A stretch of 64,000 nt of DNA, taken from assembly GCF_027942865.1 (NCBI RefSeq), contig NC_134509.1, forward strand, positions 33,468,197-33,532,196. The letters are read 5' to 3'. How positions within the stretch are numbered: the first letter of the stretch is position 1; every line of letters begins with the position of its first letter. This stretch comes from Odontesthes bonariensis. Taxonomy: Eukaryota; Chordata; Actinopteri; Atheriniformes; Atherinopsidae. Shown here in pieces: positions 63,354-64,000 of this stretch. A model generated the notes under the pieces. It was not told where the DNA came from and did no database searches. It saw nothing but the letters and a program-made list of their open reading frames with translations. A program made the translations under genes and the position numbers.

Positions 63354-64000
63354 ATGGATAGATTTGGAGCAAGACATACAGCTTTTGGAAGGCCAGGCAT
63401 GAGGCGTTGTGTGTGGCGTTCGGACTGATTAGACTCTTTGTGAGGAAAACCAAGTAACTGTGAAGGCGCCGGTCAAACCAAGCGTTCACCTCTGACCTAC
63501 TGGAACTGCTCAGAGCCATGGGCCAAACACAAGGCAGTGTGGGCCGCCTCACCACCTCCGGCAGAGACTCCTGCAGTGAATTTACAGGTTTATGTCTCGA
63601 CACCGTTACAACATGTCTCCATTTCTCTGTGTTCAAATGTGTGGTACATACAGTGTCCAGAAACATCGGCGTCTGGATGTAGTTGTTGTAGAGCTCACAG
63701 AGCAGCGCTTCATCGTCGACAACATCAGGGCGGCGCAAGAAATCCCCGAGATGTGATGGAGGCATGGAGTTGATCAGCTAGAGGAACGGGAGTAAAAAGA
63801 TCAATTTTTCTGCTTCATCTCGTTTGTATTTAATCCAGAAAAGTCTTAAACACAACACACCAGGTGTATTCTATCGTGAGGCATGAGGGACACGAAGGCA
63901 GTCAGGTTGGGGAACTGGAATCCTACGAATGAACGCTGGAGAAAACTGTAGAAACTGTAGTTGTAGTTGTCACCATAGCAACGGAGAGGTGAAGGACCTA
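53495..64000 (-). CDS. Mesothelin/stereocilin-superfamily protein with mucin-like stalk (5' end missing)
   Basis: Exons (5' to 3'): 64000-63861 (open), 63777-63652, 63570-63380, 63234-63146, 62822-62695, 62582-62455, 62334-62217, 61679-61461, 61341-61171, 60918-60768, 60679-60615, 60505-60376, 59590-59505, 59407-59278, 59045-58855, 58726-58636, 58536-58407, 58325-58135, 57845-57690, 57606-57470, 56845-56706, 56612-56518, 56300-55712, 53583-53495. About 1,220 residues are visible. The repeated helical modules, N-glycosylation sites and conserved blocks (KAIITKYLS, LGPNLCSLD-like GGPNLCSLD, DVSNCTTEKQKELF, NLTVNEVKGLLGTNL, VQSWVSRQYQSQLDTLGL) are those of the mesothelin, stereocilin and otoancorin superfamily. 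After these comes a Ser/Thr-rich stalk, then FTFLIILTLLIASQQIVM, a GPI-anchor-like hydrophobic C terminus. The expected product is a cell-surface adhesion glycoprotein; the specific function is unknown. Superfamily is confident, orthology is not. Confidence 0.88.
54175..54650. repeat. Possible dispersed repeat
   Basis: Starts GTCAGGGTTGGGGTGGGGG and contains ACTTGGATTTATTCACAAG and GCGCGGCTGAGCCGG, a combination I associate with a dispersed fish repeat. Ends were not resolved. It lies in the last intron of the mesothelin-like gene. Confidence 0.3.
54654..55240. mobile_element. Long palindromic element carrying duplicated exon-like segments
   Basis: Two arms of roughly 250-270 bp are inverted near-identical copies, with ends CCTTGATTTCACATTATAAC and its inverse, around a centre near 54940. 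Each arm contains an ATG followed by 81 open bases and a GTGAGT donor consensus: 55124-55204 on plus and 54770-54690 on minus. They encode almost the same peptide (MAEYLKRAARRL...). Target duplication not resolved. It lies in the final intron of the mesothelin-like gene. Confidence 0.7.
55290..55432 (+). repeat. LINE 3' tail with (TTGGA)n
   Basis: ACAGCACTTTGGTGAACTAC and GCTTTATAAATAAA precede four TTGGA units, a truncated L2-like LINE end. Confidence 0.6.
55712..55980 (-). repeat. Coding minisatellite of 12-bp units
   Basis: About twenty imperfect repeats (plus strand GAACTTGTGGTA, GAACTTGTTGGA and variants) inside the exon 56300-55712 of the mesothelin-like gene. On the coding strand each unit gives four residues such as TTSS or SPTS. 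The unit length is a multiple of three, so all frames stay open. Confidence 0.9.
59887..59913 (+). repeat. (TTTC)n microsatellite
   Basis: About six TTTC units in an intron of the mesothelin-like gene. Confidence 0.9.
63263..63348 (+). repeat. (AC)n microsatellite, about 43 units
   Basis: Pure dinucleotide run in the intron between exons 63380 and 63234. On the coding strand it is (GT)n and starts close to the donor side. Apparent frames across it are artefacts. Confidence 0.97.

Overview
The window is chromosomal DNA of a teleost fish, probably a percomorph. Genes are split into many short exons with GT/AG borders. Introns carry L2/CR1-type LINE tails, a hAT element with an 8-bp target duplication, TTAA-flanked palindromic MITEs and long (GT)n/(CA)n/(ATT)n microsatellites. 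I joined exons by hand from splice borders, phase continuity and family resemblance. No bacterial-type operons, rRNA, tRNA or CRISPR array were seen.

Left part (0.7-8.1 kb, minus strand): an apparently intact 13-exon, 737-residue gene. It belongs, from memory, to a multicopy uncharacterised fish family that looks transposase-derived. Upstream lie three tandem versions of its first coding exon, all ending in the same phase; the most distal one is frameshifted. Intron 1 is a nest of inverted-repeat elements.

9.1-20.3 kb (minus strand): a nine-finger C2H2 zinc-finger gene whose N-terminal half is built from same-phase exons that mostly begin with short basic, partly AT-hook-like motifs. A second, decayed C2H2 reading frame lies between this gene and a shared candidate first exon at 20.22 kb. 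The zinc-finger gene's introns hold a LINE remnant and a hAT copy interrupted inside its BED-finger coding region by a TTAA MITE.

24.2-34.4 kb (plus): bfar, complete (8 coding exons, 452 aa; RING, SAM and C-terminal membrane helices). 37.5-47.5 kb (plus): txndc11, complete (13 exons, 847 aa; membrane anchor, thioredoxin-like domains, coiled-coil tail). 50.2-52.0 kb (plus): a short LITAF-domain gene of 88 aa. 53.5-64.0 kb (minus): a 24-exon 3' portion of a mesothelin/stereocilin-superfamily gene ending in a Ser/Thr-rich mucin-like stalk and a GPI-anchor-like tail; its 5' end lies beyond the window.

The bfar, txndc11 and LITAF grouping echoes the human 16p13 neighbourhood (from memory). The most unusual signals are the tandem first exons of the transposase-like gene, a TTAA MITE sharing 48 of 51 bases with one of those first exons, and a long palindrome whose two arms each carry the same start codon plus 81-bp open stretch and splice-donor consensus.
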